A stretch of DNA of 64,000 bases, taken from NCBI GenBank assembly GCA_002733645.1, contig NVWL01000049.1:1-64000 (forward strand). Direction: 5' to 3'. Both the position numbers and the translations under genes were made by a program. Below are positions 1 to 11,587 of the stretch, piece by piece; positions within the stretch are counted from its first letter, which is position 1, and the number at the start of each line of letters is the position of its first letter. Below the pieces are notes generated by a model. That model ran no database searches and was not told the DNA's origin. It was given only the letters and a program-made list of their open reading frames with translations. The DNA is from Oceanobacter sp. Lineage in GTDB: Bacteria; Pseudomonadota; Gammaproteobacteria; Pseudomonadales; Oceanobacteraceae.

Positions 1-6
1 AAAGAA

Positions 7-83
7 TGGTGCGCTCGGGAGGATTCGAACCTCCGACCACCTGGTTCGTAGCCAGGTACTCTATCCAGCTGAGCTACGAGCGC
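7..83 (-). tRNA. tRNA-Arg (anticodon ACG), CCA encoded
   Basis: Reverse complement GCGCTCGTAGCTCAGCTGGATAGAGTACCTGGCTACGAACCAGGTGGTCGGAGGTTCGAATCCTCCCGAGCGCACCA folds as a full cloverleaf; anticodon loop CTACGAA. Confidence 0.96.
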
Positions 84-166
84 ACATCGTGGGGCGCGTA
101 TTATAGGGTTGATGATAAAACTGTCAACGACTTAAATACACATCTGTGGGCTAAACAGAAAGAACG

Positions 167-257
167 TGGCGGAGAGAGAGGGATTCGAACCCTCGATAGG
201 GTATAAACCTATACACCCTTAGCAGGGGTGCGCCTTCAGCCACTCGGCCATCTCTCC
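167..257 (-). tRNA. tRNA-Ser (anticodon GCT), long variable arm, CCA encoded
   Basis: Reverse complement GGAGAGATGGCCGAGTGGCTGAAGGCGCACCCCTGCTAAGGGTGTATAGGTTTATACCCTATCGAGGGTTCGAATCCCTCTCTCTCCGCCA; class II variable arm. Confidence 0.96.
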
Positions 258-324
258 ACATCACGGCGCGCATAATACCACGTTCAAAAATTTTTCAAAG
301 GAAAAATTGAAGGAAATTAATACC

Positions 325-519
325 TTAGTAATTTCCTGTCGATTCCCCACCATCTTTTTCACGTTGGATGCGCTGATAAATTTCTTCACGGTGCACCGCT
401 ACTTCTTTAGGGGCGTTGACACCAATTCGTACCTGATTCCCTTTCACGCCTAAGACGGTTACGGTGACTTCATCGCCGACCATCAGTGTTTCGCCTACAC
501 GGCGGGTCAAAATAAGCAT
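325..519 (-). CDS. csrA: Carbon storage regulator CsrA/RsmA
   Basis: [52 protein letters not shown] is the canonical CsrA sequence; sits between lysC and tRNA-Ser as in many gammaproteobacteria. Confidence 0.98.
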   Translation of the reverse strand: MLILTRRVGETLMVGDEVTVTVLGVKGNQVRIGVNAPKEVAVHREEIYQRIQREKDGGESTGNY

Positions 520-701
520 AAGGATTCTCCTAACGTTCCTGTTTCAATATAGGGTGCTGTTGGCATTAGCCATTGTTCCGTCCCACTAATCCAGTATTGA
601 CCAAATCGGCCAGTTTGAAAGCCGAGTGGGAACACATAGTGAGAACTTTTTGTTATTAGCAGGCATTCCTTCATGGAATATCTGCCAATAACAATCGAGC
701 A

Positions 702-1937
702 TTACTGCTCTTCTGTTGCCTCGGAATCCAGTCCAAACGCTGTGTGCAACGAGCGCACAGCTAGCTCCAGATACTTTTCCTCAACCACGACCGAGATTTT
801 GATCTCTGATGTCGTGATCGCAAGAATATTGATGCTCTCATCGGCCAGTGTTTTAAACATTTTACTCGCCACACCCGCGTGTGAACGCATGCCCACACCT
901 ACAAGAGACACTTTGCAGATATCATCAGTTCCGTTAACACCACGCGCACCTAGCTCTTCAGCCAGCGCCGTTAAAAGCGACAAGGCTTTTTTGTAGTCGT
1001 TACGGTGCACAGTGAAGGTAAAGTCGGTAGAGCCGTCAGCAGACATGTTCTGCACGATCATATCGACTTCGATATCTGCATCACTAATTGGCACCAAAAT
1101 ACGTGAGGCTACGCCCGGTACATCTGGCACACCCAGTACAGTTACTTTTGCTTCATCGCGATTAAACGCGATACCAGAGATGACTGGTTTTTCCACGGAG
1201 TCGTTCTCCTCGTTAGTAATGAGTGTGCCGTTGCCTTCTTTAAATGAGTGCAACACGCGTAATGGAACTTTGTATTTGCCAGCAAATTCAACCGAACGAA
1301 TCTGAAGTACTTTCGACCCTAGGCTGGCCATTTCTAGCATTTCTTCAAATGTCACCGTTTCCATACGACGCGCCGCAGGCACCACGCGAGGATCGGTGGT
1401 GTATACACCATCTACATCGGTGTAAATCTGACATTCATCCGCGTTCAGGGCAGCAGCAAGCGCGACACCTGTGGTGTCTGAACCGCCGCGTCCCAAGGTG
1501 GTGATGTTGTTGTCATCATCCACACCTTGGAAACCTGCAACAATAACGATACCGCCATCATCGAGTACTTCCCGCATGGGCGCCGTACGAATCTCTTGAA
1601 TACGGGCCTTCATATGGGCGCTGTTGGTTTTTATACCAACCTGCCAGCCGGTAAACGAGCGTGCTTTGACGCCGCGTTTATCTAAAGCCATAGCCAACAA
1701 GGCGATTGTGACCTGCTCGCCGGTAGAAACGAGTACATCCATTTCACGTGGAGACGGAGTATCTGTTATTCCGTTCGCTAAGCCAATGAGACGGTTTGTT
1801 TCACCACTCATTGCAGACACAGCAACAACTAACTGATGCCCCTGCTCATGGAATGCTTTGAGTTTATCTGCGACGGCTTCGATGCGCTCAATAGTGCCAA
1901 CCGAAGTGCCACCGTATTTCTGTACGTATAGCGCCAT
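702..1937 (-). CDS. lysC: Aspartate kinase
   Basis: MALYVQKYGGTSVGTIERI N-terminus, GRGGSDTTGVALAAAL, tandem ACT domains. Confidence 0.97.
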   Translation of the reverse strand: MALYVQKYGGTSVGTIERIEAVADKLKAFHEQGHQLVVAVSAMSGETNRLIGLANGITDTPSPREMDVLVSTGEQVTIALLAMALDKRGVKARSFTGWQVGIKTNSAHMKARIQEIRTAPMREVLDDGGIVIVAGFQGVDDDNNITTLGRGGSDTTGVALAAALNADECQIYTDVDGVYTTDPRVVPAARRMETVTFEEMLEMASLGSKVLQIRSVEFAGKYKVPLRVLHSFKEGNGTLITNEENDSVEKPVISGIAFNRDEAKVTVLGVPDVPGVASRILVPISDADIEVDMIVQNMSADGSTDFTFTVHRNDYKKALSLLTALAEELGARGVNGTDDICKVSLVGVGMRSHAGVASKMFKTLADESINILAITTSEIKISVVVEEKYLELAVRSLHTAFGLDSEATEEQ

Positions 1938-2029
1938 ACTATGAATACTGCGTAAGTGTCTGAAAAGGGTCGCAATTAAACAATAATTGCGGCGATGAGA
2001 AAAGCAAATGATGGCCGCCTAAGCACAGG

Positions 2030-2053
2030 AACTGTGACATATCTGTCACAGTT
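2030..2053. other. Perfect inverted repeat AACTGTGACA-tatc-TGTCACAGTT in the alaS-lysC intergenic region
   Basis: 10-bp perfect arms, 4-nt loop, read directly; no T-tract on either side. Confidence 0.85.
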
Positions 2054-2130
2054 CGCGCCAAACAGCCTTGTGAACCAGATCCCGCGAGTTTTACAGCAAT
2101 CTAAGGCCAATATTCACATTGGCCCAAATA

Positions 2131-4758
2131 TTAAAGAACCCCTTCAGCCCAGCCTTCGAACGCTGTTAATGCGTCAGCAATACCTTCAGGTTTTTGGCCA
2201 CCGGCTTGCGCCATTTCTGGCTTACCGCCGCCACGTCCATCCACATAAGGAGCGCATGTCTTGACGGCATCCCCAGCTTTGGCTTTGCCAATTAAGTCTT
2301 TCGTCACACCGGCAAGTAGCGTCACTTTACCGTCTACGTTGCTCGCCAACATGATAAGCGCAGAGCCTAACTTATTTTTAAGTTGGTCCATGGTTTCACG
2401 AAGTGCTGGAACATCAGCGCCATCAAGTTGAGCTGCCAATACTTTCACGCCGTTAATCTCTTTTGCACTGCCTGCGAGATCAGAACCCGCGCTAGATGCT
2501 AATTTAGATTTGAGGGCTTCTAGCTCTTTTTCAAGTTGGCGCGAGCGAATCATTAATTGATCAACTTTATCACCGACATTATCCGTCGAGCCTTTCACTG
2601 CTTTGGCGATACCCGCTAAGGTACTTTCCTCGTGCGCAATAAAATCCAGCGCAGCTTGGCCAACCACAGCTTCGATACGACGAATACCCGCTGCAATGCC
2701 GCTCTCAGAGCTGACCTTTAGCACGCCAATATTACCTGTGCGTTTTACGTGAGTACCACCACACAATTCAATGGAGAAATTATCTACGCCCATCGAGAGT
2801 ACACGTACTTCGTCGTCGTATTTTTCACCAAACAATGCCATTGCACCGGCTTCTTTAGCGGCATCCACATCCATCAGGCGAGTAGTAACGTCGGTGTTGG
2901 CTCGAATTTGTGCGTTCACTATGGTTTCGATCTCCGTCAGCTCTGCCGCAGATACCGCTTCCAAGTGAGAGAAATCAAAACGCAGCTTGTCGTAAGTCAC
3001 CAATGAGCCTTTCTGACTGACGTGCTCACCCAATACTTTACGCAACGCGGCATGTAGCAAGTGGGTCGCTGAGTGATGCAACGCAGTTGCTTGGCGCTTA
3101 TCCGCATCAACACTGGCCGTCAGTTGATCCCCTGCTTTCACAGCGCCTTCAACCAACACACCTTTATGTAGGTGATTTTTACCTTCTTTGCTGGTGTCTT
3201 TTACTTGGAACACGACACCGTCGGCTTTTAAGAAGCCTGAATCCCCGGCCTGACCACCACTCTCGGCGTAGAAGGCTGTTGCATCGAGTACTAATACAGC
3301 TTCATCCCCAGCGCTCAGGCTATCTACGCTTTTGCCCCCTTTAAACAGGGCTTTCACCGTGCCTGTGTTTTCTAGATCGTCGTAACCAACAAAGCTGGTT
3401 TCACCATCAATCTCTAACCCTTTGCCGTAGTCCGCAGAGAAGTTACCCGCCGCGCGGGCTGTCTCACGCTGCTTTTCCATTGCTGCGTTAAAGCCATCTT
3501 CATCAACTTTCAGATCACGTTCACGAGCGACATCCGCGGTTAAGTCAAACGGAAAACCATAGGTGTCGTACAATTTAAAGGCGGTTTCACCAGGAATGGT
3601 ATCGCCTTCTAATTCAGCAATAGTACTGCTTAAAATCGCCATACCTTTATCTAAGGTTTTAGCAAATTGCTCTTCTTCTAAGCGCAGTACTTTTTGCACG
3701 TGCTCTTGCAGAGTCACTAGCTCGGGATACGCCACACCCATCTGTGCTACCAGTGCAGGTACTAGCTTATTAAAGAAGCCGACCTTTGCCCCTAGCATGT
3801 GTCCATGACGCACCGCACGACGGATAATACGACGCAGCACGTAACCACGGCCTTCATTAGATGGCAGCACGCCATCAACGATAAGGAAACTGGTTGAACG
3901 AATATGATCGGCTATCACGCGCAGTGATTTGTTCTCAGTATCATGACACGTCGTTAACTCTCCCGCCGCTTTCAGTAAAGCTTGGAATAAGTCGATTTCG
4001 TAGTTGCTGTGCACGCCCTGCATGATCGCAGAAATACGCTCTAAGCCCATGCCGGTATCAACTGAAGGCTTAGGTAGCTTGATCATTTCGCCGTCGGCTT
4101 TACGCTCATACTGCATAAAGACGTTGTTCCAGATTTCAATGAAACGGTCACCGTCTTCTTCTGGTGTCCCCGGCTTTCCACCCCAAATATGCTCGCCGTG
4201 ATCGTAGAATATTTCTGTACATGGTCCACACGGGCCGGTGTCACCCATTTGCCAGAAGTTGTCTGACGCAAAACGAGCGCCTTTGTTATCACCAATGCGA
4301 ATAATTTTATCCGCTGGGATACCCATTTTTTTATTCCAGATATCGAAAGCTTCGTCGTCCTCGGCGTACACAGTCACCAACAACTTATCGACCGGCAGGT
4401 TTAACCACTCTTTCGAGGTTAAAAATTCCCAAGCGTAGCTAATGGCATCGTCTTTAAAATAATCACCAAAACTGAAGTTACCCAGCATTTCAAAGAAGGT
4501 GTGATGACGCGCGGTATAACCGACGTTTTCAAGGTCATTGTGTTTACCGCCCGCACGAACACAGCGCTGAGAAGATGTCGCGCGCGTGTAACTGCGTTGC
4601 TCACTGCCGAGAAAGCAGTCTTTAAACTGCACCATTCCGGCGTTAGTAAATAGCAAAGTCGGGTCATTACCCGGAATCAGTGGGCTGGACGCGACAATTT
4701 CGTGACCTTTGCTGGCAAAGAAGTCGAGAAATGCCTGGCGAATATCTGAGCTTTTCAT
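2131..4758 (-). CDS. alaS: Alanine--tRNA ligase
   Basis: [51 protein letters not shown]; HxxxH and CGGTH editing motifs. The ORF-track start at 4794 is upstream of the usual MKSS start. Confidence 0.98.
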   Translation of the reverse strand: MKSSDIRQAFLDFFASKGHEIVASSPLIPGNDPTLLFTNAGMVQFKDCFLGSEQRSYTRATSSQRCVRAGGKHNDLENVGYTARHHTFFEMLGNFSFGDYFKDDAISYAWEFLTSKEWLNLPVDKLLVTVYAEDDEAFDIWNKKMGIPADKIIRIGDNKGARFASDNFWQMGDTGPCGPCTEIFYDHGEHIWGGKPGTPEEDGDRFIEIWNNVFMQYERKADGEMIKLPKPSVDTGMGLERISAIMQGVHSNYEIDLFQALLKAAGELTTCHDTENKSLRVIADHIRSTSFLIVDGVLPSNEGRGYVLRRIIRRAVRHGHMLGAKVGFFNKLVPALVAQMGVAYPELVTLQEHVQKVLRLEEEQFAKTLDKGMAILSSTIAELEGDTIPGETAFKLYDTYGFPFDLTADVARERDLKVDEDGFNAAMEKQRETARAAGNFSADYGKGLEIDGETSFVGYDDLENTGTVKALFKGGKSVDSLSAGDEAVLVLDATAFYAESGGQAGDSGFLKADGVVFQVKDTSKEGKNHLHKGVLVEGAVKAGDQLTASVDADKRQATALHHSATHLLHAALRKVLGEHVSQKGSLVTYDKLRFDFSHLEAVSAAELTEIETIVNAQIRANTDVTTRLMDVDAAKEAGAMALFGEKYDDEVRVLSMGVDNFSIELCGGTHVKRTGNIGVLKVSSESGIAAGIRRIEAVVGQAALDFIAHEESTLAGIAKAVKGSTDNVGDKVDQLMIRSRQLEKELEALKSKLASSAGSDLAGSAKEINGVKVLAAQLDGADVPALRETMDQLKNKLGSALIMLASNVDGKVTLLAGVTKDLIGKAKAGDAVKTCAPYVDGRGGGKPEMAQAGGQKPEGIADALTAFEGWAEGVL

Positions 4759-4936
4759 ACGGCGACGGTGATCCAAACTGGTTAATCTAAACAAGGTTTA
4801 GAGGACAAAAAAGAAGCAGTATAGCGGTTTGTAAGGCCAAGGCCGAGTAGAACAATCGCAATATAGTCGCTTGACGGCTAAATCGTCCAGATATAATATA
4901 CCCGGATAATCATATAGATATAATAAAGGACATCCA

Positions 4937-5140
4937 ATGAACATTGATCGTCTTGTATTTGCCATCGCTGGCACCTTTATCTTAGCCAGTCTCGCTCTGT
5001 CGCAACTGCACTCCGTTTATTGGCTTTGGTTCACTGCGTTTGTTGGTGCCAACTTGCTGCAATCCTCATTTACAGGGTTCTGCCCTCTGGCAAAAATTTT
5101 GAAAGTTGTCGGCGTTCCAATAGGAAGTGCGTTTCAGTAA
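4937..5140 (+). CDS. DUF2892 (YgaP-like) small inner-membrane protein
   Basis: 67 aa, [25 protein letters not shown]...[27 protein letters not shown]2892-type FTGFCPLA motif. Confidence 0.85.
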   Translation: MNIDRLVFAIAGTFILASLALSQLHSVYWLWFTAFVGANLLQSSFTGFCPLAKILKVVGVPIGSAFQ

Positions 5141-5251
5141 TACGGCTGATATAACTCACCTTTTTTAGTTTTTGTCTGAAATCGACAGGCGATAACCGAC
5201 CAGCCTCGTTATACTGCCCTTTTTGATCTCTCTGCGATCTAAGGAAGTACC

Positions 5252-6226
5252 ATGAAACGCTGGACGTGTTTTCTTTTCACTATTTTTCTGTTCTCCCCAG
5301 CACTAGCAACAGACTGGGAAAAATACCCTGACACTCTGCCTGTATTCAATTATGAAGGCGATAAACTGAAGCAACACTGGGATGCACTGACATCCATTAG
5401 CCACGTCGAGTATCCGGATACCGATTGGCTAAAAGGTATGGTCGAACGCTACCCGCGCCTGGCTTACACCATGGTCACCCTATCTGCTGAAAAAAATGTT
5501 CATCCCGCGGTGTTCGCTGCGATTCATGATTCAAACTTTGATCCATTAGCGTATGAAATACAGCAGGTATGGCGCTTACATTTTGAAGGTAAATTCGAAG
5601 AAGCCTACGAACATGGAATGCAGCTTGGTCCATTGGGGAAAATCCCCGCGATATACTCTCGCTTAAGTCACGCCTCGCTACTCATTAACGATACAAAAGA
5701 TAAATTCGAAGAATTTGAAGCGGCAGCGAACCAATCCAATGAAGGCCTAACGATTGTTCCTGATTATTCGTTTGCTCAATTTGGATTGGTGTACGCCCGT
5801 GTAAGAACCCTAGAGCTTATGGATACCGGCGAAGCAAGATCCTCGGGCTACATTAGCTTCTCTCAAGAGGAGCTAGAAAAACTGCAAAAACGCTTTCCTG
5901 AACGCGCTATTTACTATGCAACTCAGGGTGGGTTAGAAGCAGGCATCGTTGAGCGTGTTGGTTCTTTTCTTGGCAGCATCACTTATGGTGCAACCAAAAG
6001 CAGTTCAATTGAGGCTTTTGACAGTGCGTTAAAATTAACCGCTGACGTGCCTGTTATCTACAACGAATATGCCGTTGCCTTAAGCCGCCTAGATAAGAAA
6101 GACTTCCGTAAAGACATCAAAAAAATATTGCAAACCTGTACGCAGCTCAATCCAATGAGTGCCGAAGAAGCACTCAATCAGATGCACTGCCAGAGCATGT
6201 TAAAACAAAGCAACAAGGACGATTAG
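5252..6226 (+). CDS. Hypothetical secreted protein, predicted signal peptide, helical/TPR-like
   Basis: MKRWTCFLFTIFLFSPALA signal peptide; alpha-helical composition; no confident family. Confidence 0.7.
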   Translation: MKRWTCFLFTIFLFSPALATDWEKYPDTLPVFNYEGDKLKQHWDALTSISHVEYPDTDWLKGMVERYPRLAYTMVTLSAEKNVHPAVFAAIHDSNFDPLAYEIQQVWRLHFEGKFEEAYEHGMQLGPLGKIPAIYSRLSHASLLINDTKDKFEEFEAAANQSNEGLTIVPDYSFAQFGLVYARVRTLELMDTGEARSSGYISFSQEELEKLQKRFPERAIYYATQGGLEAGIVERVGSFLGSITYGATKSSSIEAFDSALKLTADVPVIYNEYAVALSRLDKKDFRKDIKKILQTCTQLNPMSAEEALNQMHCQSMLKQSNKDD

Positions 6227-6227
6227 T

Positions 6228-6503
6228 ATGTTAACGACGGGCCTTATTTTATTTGCCATGATCCCTGCAATGGCACTCACCATGCTAAATTTAGGTATTG
6301 GTCCGTTTGGTCATCCCAGTTTAATTAAGCATCACCAAAAATTTCGCACGCTGCCGAACATTGTTCGCTATTTCATTCAAGCGACCTGTGCATTTATTCT
6401 AATAATAGGGGCGGCGCAAATGCTCGGCCTGATAGATCTAAACATTCATCACACCACAGACTCCACAGCCAATTCATCACTCAATATAACGCCTAAAGAG
6501 TAA
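6228..6503 (+). CDS. Hypothetical small membrane protein
   Basis: 91 aa with two hydrophobic segments; starts 1 nt after the upstream stop codon and lies 8 nt before the next gene, so probably one operon. Confidence 0.6.
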   Translation: MLTTGLILFAMIPAMALTMLNLGIGPFGHPSLIKHHQKFRTLPNIVRYFIQATCAFILIIGAAQMLGLIDLNIHHTTDSTANSSLNITPKE

Positions 6504-6511
6504 GGGGAACT

Positions 6512-7375
6512 ATGGACATCACGCATATTTACAACGGACCTATTGGTTTAGAAACCCGCCATGCAGGGCCAACTGATGGCGAAGTTGTCATCATGTTGCA
6601 CGGCTTCCCTGAATGCTGGAACACGTGGAAGCACCAACTACCAGTACTTGCTGAGGCGGGTTACCGAGTTTATGCCCCGAACATGCGTGGCTATGGTTTA
6701 TCATCCAAACCTGATGGTGTTGACGCGTATCATGTGGATCAATTAATTAAAGATGTTGATGCTATTCGCCGTCACTCGGGGGCAAAAAAAATCCATCTTG
6801 TGGGTCACGATTGGGGCGCTATTGTCGCGTGGTGGTATGCACTAAATAAACCAGAGCATTTGGCTAGCCTGTCTATTTTAAATGTTCCACATCCTACGGC
6901 TTTTTTAAAAGTACTAAAAAGCAAACCGTCTCAGCTCCTCAAGAGTTGGTACATTTTCTATTTTCAATTGCCTTTTCTACCAGAACTAACCGTGCCTTTT
7001 AAACAATTCTTCTTTTTTAGAAATGTACTTGCTCGTACCTCGAACAAGGGCAGTTATGAGCAAAGCGATTATGATGAGCTGCTCAAACATTGGAAAACCC
7101 CCGGTTCGTTAAAAGCAATGATTAATTATTATCGTTCCGCGATTCGCAGCCAGCCAAAACCGCCCAACGGCAATACCATTGATACCCCAACGCAGATTTT
7201 ATGGGGCGAACGTGACTTGGCCTTAAGCCTCGACATGGCTTACTTAAGCGAAAAATATTTAACCAATGGATCGCTCACGACTTATCCCGATGCTACCCAT
7301 TGGTTAGCCCATGACAAGCCCGATGAAATTAACCAACGCTTACTAAGGCATTTCCAGTCCTACAGTTCACGTTAA
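6512..7375 (+). CDS. Alpha/beta hydrolase, epoxide hydrolase-like
   Basis: LHGFPECWNTWKHQLPVLAEAGYRVYAPNMRGYGLSSKP, nucleophile elbow GHDWGA, catalytic His in DATHWLAHDKPDEIN. Confidence 0.9.
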   Translation: MDITHIYNGPIGLETRHAGPTDGEVVIMLHGFPECWNTWKHQLPVLAEAGYRVYAPNMRGYGLSSKPDGVDAYHVDQLIKDVDAIRRHSGAKKIHLVGHDWGAIVAWWYALNKPEHLASLSILNVPHPTAFLKVLKSKPSQLLKSWYIFYFQLPFLPELTVPFKQFFFFRNVLARTSNKGSYEQSDYDELLKHWKTPGSLKAMINYYRSAIRSQPKPPNGNTIDTPTQILWGERDLALSLDMAYLSEKYLTNGSLTTYPDATHWLAHDKPDEINQRLLRHFQSYSSR

Positions 7376-7432
7376 ACAATCGTCTGAATAAACTTCCACC
7401 CTTGAGCTAGGGTTATTCTGCAGCAGGGTTGG

Positions 7433-7460
7433 AAGTCGCCATAAAATGGCCGACTTTTGT
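7433..7460 (+). terminator. Hairpin downstream of hydrolase (AAGTCGCCAT aaa ATGGcCGACTT then TTGT)
   Basis: Near-perfect stem with one bulge; weak T-tract. Confidence 0.4.
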
Positions 7461-7510
7461 TCACTTTGTCCGTATAATGCCGCCAATTTTAACGACTACT
7501 GGAGTTCACC

Positions 7511-8794
7511 ATGCAACGAATCGTCATTGTTGGCGGCGGAGCAGGCGGGCTGGAACTAGCGACTCAATTAGGGCGCAAGCTCGGCAAAAGTAAGAAAGCC
7601 GACATCGTGTTAATTGACGCCAGCCCCACTCACCTTTGGAAACCCTTATTACACGAAGTAGCCACTGGCGCGCTTGATTCCGGCGTTGACGAGTTAAGCT
7701 ACCGAGCACATGGTAAAAAACACGGTTTTGATTTTCGTATAGGTCGGATGAATGGCCTACAGCGTGACGAAAGAAAAGTCGTGCTGCAGGCCATGCTTGA
7801 TGAAAAAAATCGGGAAATTTTACCAGAACGTACGGTCTCTTACGATACGCTCGTCTTGGCGATAGGCAGTGTCACAAACGATTTTGGCACCCCTGGCGCC
7901 GCAGAGAATTGCATATTCTTAGACAGTCGTGATCAAGCTGAACGCTTCCACCACATTTTGCTCAATGAGTTTCTACGATCAAGTAATCGTGAAGAGCCCA
8001 CACCGCTCGAAATTTCAATTGTTGGTGCTGGTGCAACTGGCGTTGAGCTATCGGCTGAGCTGTATAACACCGCCGAAGTCATTGCTTCTTATGGTGTTAA
8101 GAACGTCAGCCCGGAACAGCTTAAAGTATCATTAATTGAAGCTGGTGAACGCATCCTTCCCGCCCTACCCCCGAGACTATCCGCAGCTGCAACCCGCGAA
8201 CTGGAAGCACTCGGTGTGGAAGTTAAAACTAAGACAATGATTACCGAAGTCACAGATCAGGGCTTCCGCACCAAAGACGGCGATATTATCCCATCCGTGC
8301 TTCGTGTTTGGGCCGCAGGTGTAAAAGCCCCTGAGTTTATGAAAACACTCGGGCTTGAAACTAACCGAGCCAATCAACTCGTCGTCAACTCCAGTTTACA
8401 AACGACCGACGACCATATTTTTGCACTCGGCGATTGCTGTAGTGTGATGCACAGCGATGGCAAGCCAGTTCCCCCGCGCGCCCAAGCGGCGCACCAGCAA
8501 TCAACACACCTTGTAAAAGCACTGCGAGCACGTCACAAGGGGCAGCCTATGCCTGAGTTTGTGTATAAAGATAAAGGATCTTTGGTATCCCTGAGTCGCT
8601 ACAGTACAGTGGGGAGCCTAATGGGTAACCTGACGAAGGGGTCGATGATGATTGAAGGTAGGCTAGCAAGAATTGTGTATGTGTCGCTGTACCGACTACA
8701 CCAAGTCGCGCTTCATGGTTACTGGCACACCTTATTACTGAGCCTTGTTGGCCACATCAATAAAGTTATTCGTCCTCGACTGAAATTGCATTGA
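7511..8794 (+). CDS. ndh: NAD(P)/FAD-dependent oxidoreductase, type II NADH dehydrogenase
   Basis: [21 protein letters not shown] Rossmann motif; [17 protein letters not shown] second nucleotide site; [11 protein letters not shown] motif. Confidence 0.9.
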   Translation: MQRIVIVGGGAGGLELATQLGRKLGKSKKADIVLIDASPTHLWKPLLHEVATGALDSGVDELSYRAHGKKHGFDFRIGRMNGLQRDERKVVLQAMLDEKNREILPERTVSYDTLVLAIGSVTNDFGTPGAAENCIFLDSRDQAERFHHILLNEFLRSSNREEPTPLEISIVGAGATGVELSAELYNTAEVIASYGVKNVSPEQLKVSLIEAGERILPALPPRLSAAATRELEALGVEVKTKTMITEVTDQGFRTKDGDIIPSVLRVWAAGVKAPEFMKTLGLETNRANQLVVNSSLQTTDDHIFALGDCCSVMHSDGKPVPPRAQAAHQQSTHLVKALRARHKGQPMPEFVYKDKGSLVSLSRYSTVGSLMGNLTKGSMMIEGRLARIVYVSLYRLHQVALHGYWHTLLLSLVGHINKVIRPRLKLH

Positions 8795-9815
8795 TCGTTG
8801 AAAGATACGCTTGGCGATAGTCGCCAGGCGTTGACCCTGTCCAACGGCGAAACGCCTTATAAAATGCACTTGGCTCTGTGTAGCCCACCATATAAGCAAC
8901 TTCGTACAAGGGTAAATCACCCTCGCAAATTAACTTCATTGATAGCCCTTGGCGAGCCTCATCTAATAGATTTTGATACGTCGTACCTAGCGCACGTAAG
9001 CGGCGCTGAAGGTTACGCACACTGATGCCCAGCTGATCTGCAACACCATCTTGAGATACATTTCGACGCATCAAACACATCTGCAAGATATCTTTCAGTT
9101 CTTCGTACAAGACAATATGTTCACGAAATCGCTGATCTTGACGTGCTAATTCGCGCTGCACACTTCGGAACATGACCGTTTGAGGATCAGGGCCGATACG
9201 AACCCAGGCACTCGCACTAATTTCAAACGAGTACGATGAACTGGCAACAACAGACATACGCAAGTAGTCGGAGACTTCATTAACGTCATGAATGTGATCG
9301 CTAGGGATTCTTACGGTAATGTCGTCTGTTTGGTAAGCCGCACCCAACACATCCCGACAGACACCCGCCATAATGATGACGGCAGCACATAACTGCAAAG
9401 GCGACACGTGACGCTCAGGATGACGCTCGACCCCAATGGTAACGACATCACTGGCGTCAACATCTAGGGTGTATCTAAGACTTCCGGTATTTAAATAGAC
9501 GTATGGTACTAGCGCTTCTATTCCTTTTTTTAACGAACTGGCATAGCGCAGCAGGCGCTGCAAGGGCATGTCCCTGCGCGCCATATAGATTCCTAGATCA
9601 AACGGAAACATGGGGTCGCTTAGATGTCGGTCAACATAGTCGTAGGCATCCGCAACTCGATCGGTCTCAACCCAACGAGGCAATGGAGATTTAGAATCAA
9701 TTCCAAGAATTGGCCAAATCTGGTCCATATTGATACCACGCTCCGCCCAATAATTTAGCAGATGCTGTACCAACACAATATCGACTTGAGCAGTCGGTGT
9801 CATATCCCTCCCCAA
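8766..9815 (-). CDS. AraC family transcriptional regulator with N-terminal arabinose-operon-type domain
   Basis: C-terminal [35 protein letters not shown]...[31 protein letters not shown]. Confidence 0.92.
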   Translation of the reverse strand: MGRDMTPTAQVDIVLVQHLLNYWAERGINMDQIWPILGIDSKSPLPRWVETDRVADAYDYVDRHLSDPMFPFDLGIYMARRDMPLQRLLRYASSLKKGIEALVPYVYLNTGSLRYTLDVDASDVVTIGVERHPERHVSPLQLCAAVIIMAGVCRDVLGAAYQTDDITVRIPSDHIHDVNEVSDYLRMSVVASSSYSFEISASAWVRIGPDPQTVMFRSVQRELARQDQRFREHIVLYEELKDILQMCLMRRNVSQDGVADQLGISVRNLQRRLRALGTTYQNLLDEARQGLSMKLICEGDLPLYEVAYMVGYTEPSAFYKAFRRWTGSTPGDYRQAYLSTINAISVEDE

Positions 9816-9955
9816 TTAGGTTTTCCATACGTACGATGACAATTAACATGTGTTCGTTTCTGTCTAGTGGATGTTCCGGAGCTAGGGGGGTCTAGTCAAT
9901 AGACTGAGGCGACACTGCCATGTTAGGCATAAAAATACATGCGCATACGGCAAAT

Positions 9956-10435
9956 TTAGGCTCTTTCTGTCATAACTTTTTCGATTGCAAGCTCAATTAC
10001 ATCACCGGCAAAGCCTCGGTAAGCAAGAAATCGCCAAAGCTTCGGTTTCAACTGGGGGTGGTCAAAACCGACAGAACGGGCTTTTTTTTGAGCAATCTCG
10101 ATGGCGTTTTGAGTCCAATTCGCGTCCGATTGCTCCATCGCCTCAGAGGTTAAATCTCCACTTACGCCTTTCTGTTTGAGTTCTTGTTTTAAACGTAATG
10201 GACCAACACCTCGATTACTTCGGGCGCGTAAATACATCGCTGCAAAGCGTTCATCAGATTGCCAATTACGTTCAGCTAAATTATTCAGTACAGATTCGAG
10301 ATCATCGGCCGAGGCAGCCTTGGGGGAGAGCTTTCGCCATAATTCTTGGCGGGAGTAATCACGGCGGCTGAGCAGGTCAACCGCCGAATGCATTAACGCA
10401 GCACGATCTAAGGGATCAGGCTTCTGCTTCTTCAT
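9956..10435 (-). CDS. recX: Regulatory protein RecX
   Basis: [19 protein letters not shown]...[20 protein letters not shown]; overlaps the recA 3' end by 20 nt. Confidence 0.93.
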   Translation of the reverse strand: MKKQKPDPLDRAALMHSAVDLLSRRDYSRQELWRKLSPKAASADDLESVLNNLAERNWQSDERFAAMYLRARSNRGVGPLRLKQELKQKGVSGDLTSEAMEQSDANWTQNAIEIAQKKARSVGFDHPQLKPKLWRFLAYRGFAGDVIELAIEKVMTERA

Positions 10436-11453
10436 TTACTTTTTTTTCTGGCTTATCAGCCACAGTAACATTTAAAAGCTGTGCGCGAATCTGGTCTTCA
10501 ATTTCTTTCGCGATTTCAGGGTGCTCTTCCAAATACACAGAAGAGTTGGCTTTACCTTGGCCAATTTTATCGCCCTTGTAGCTGTACCAAGCTCCGGCTT
10601 TTTCAACCAGACCACACTTAACACCTAGGTCGATCACTTCGCCCATGTGGTAAATGCCTTTACCGTACATGATCTGGAATTCAGCCTGTTTGAATGGTGG
10701 AGACACTTTGTTTTTTACCACTTTCACGCGAGTCTCGTTACCAATGACCTCATCGCCCTGTTTAACCGCACCAGTACGACGAATATCTAAACGTACTGAT
10801 GAGTAAAATTTCAGTGCGTTACCACCCGTTGTGGTTTCTGGACTACCGAACATGACACCAATTTTCATACGAATTTGGTTAATGAAGATCACCATGCAGT
10901 TAGCGTTTTTGACGTTACCTGTGATTTTACGCAACGCTTGAGACATCAAACGTGCTTGCAGACCGACGTGGCTATCGCCCATGTCGCCTTCAATCTCAGC
11001 TTTTGGTGTTAACGCCGCTACCGAGTCAATAACGATGATATCGACGGCACCAGAACGCACTAGGCTGTCACAAATTTCTAACGCTTGCTCGCCTGTATCA
11101 GGCTGAGAGACTAGAAGATCATCAAGGTCAATCCCCAGCTTTTCAGCGTACAAAGGATCTAACGCGTGTTCAGCATCAATGATAGCGACAGTTTTACCTA
11201 CCTTCTGAGCTTGTGCCATTAGGGACAAACACATGGTGGTTTTACCCGAACTTTCAGGCCCGTAAATTTCAACAATACGGCCCATGGGTAAGCCGCCTAT
11301 GCCAAGCGCAATATCTAGCCCTAGTGAACCTGTAGACACAGCAGGAATCGCTTCACGCGGCTGCTCGCCCATTTTCATAACGGCGCCTTTACCAAACTGG
11401 CGTTCTATTTGACCGAGTGCTGCGTCGAGAGCTTTCTGTTTGTTTGCGTCCAT
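10416..11453 (-). CDS. recA: Recombinase RecA
   Basis: [38 protein letters not shown] Walker A; full-length, highly conserved. Confidence 0.99.
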   Translation of the reverse strand: MDANKQKALDAALGQIERQFGKGAVMKMGEQPREAIPAVSTGSLGLDIALGIGGLPMGRIVEIYGPESSGKTTMCLSLMAQAQKVGKTVAIIDAEHALDPLYAEKLGIDLDDLLVSQPDTGEQALEICDSLVRSGAVDIIVIDSVAALTPKAEIEGDMGDSHVGLQARLMSQALRKITGNVKNANCMVIFINQIRMKIGVMFGSPETTTGGNALKFYSSVRLDIRRTGAVKQGDEVIGNETRVKVVKNKVSPPFKQAEFQIMYGKGIYHMGEVIDLGVKCGLVEKAGAWYSYKGDKIGQGKANSSVYLEEHPEIAKEIEDQIRAQLLNVTVADKPEKKVNEEAEA

Positions 11454-11528
11454 TTTCAGGTCCTTGATTCACGTCGTAATAGAGTGTCGTAATTTGATGT
11501 CGTAGTGTTTGGGATGCGTACATCTCAA

Positions 11529-11549
11529 TCACTGTAGATTTAACCAGTA
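11529..11549. promoter_or_regulatory. Putative LexA (SOS) box upstream of recA: ACTGTAGATTTAACCAGTA
   Basis: CTG-N10-CAG with symmetric A/T flanks, about 80 bp upstream of the recA start codon. Confidence 0.75.
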
Positions 11550-11587
11550 TTTAACCACAGTTTTTTTAGATGTCAACGAAGTACTGG

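Noticed and set aside
1-260. tRNA-associated integrative element at the tRNA-Arg/Ser pair
   Set aside because: No integrase, no att-like duplication and normal csrA-lysC context within the window; the flank beyond position 1 is not visible.
1938-2130. Lysine riboswitch upstream of lysC
   Set aside because: Only a short palindrome is present; I could not find the multi-helix conserved L-box elements.
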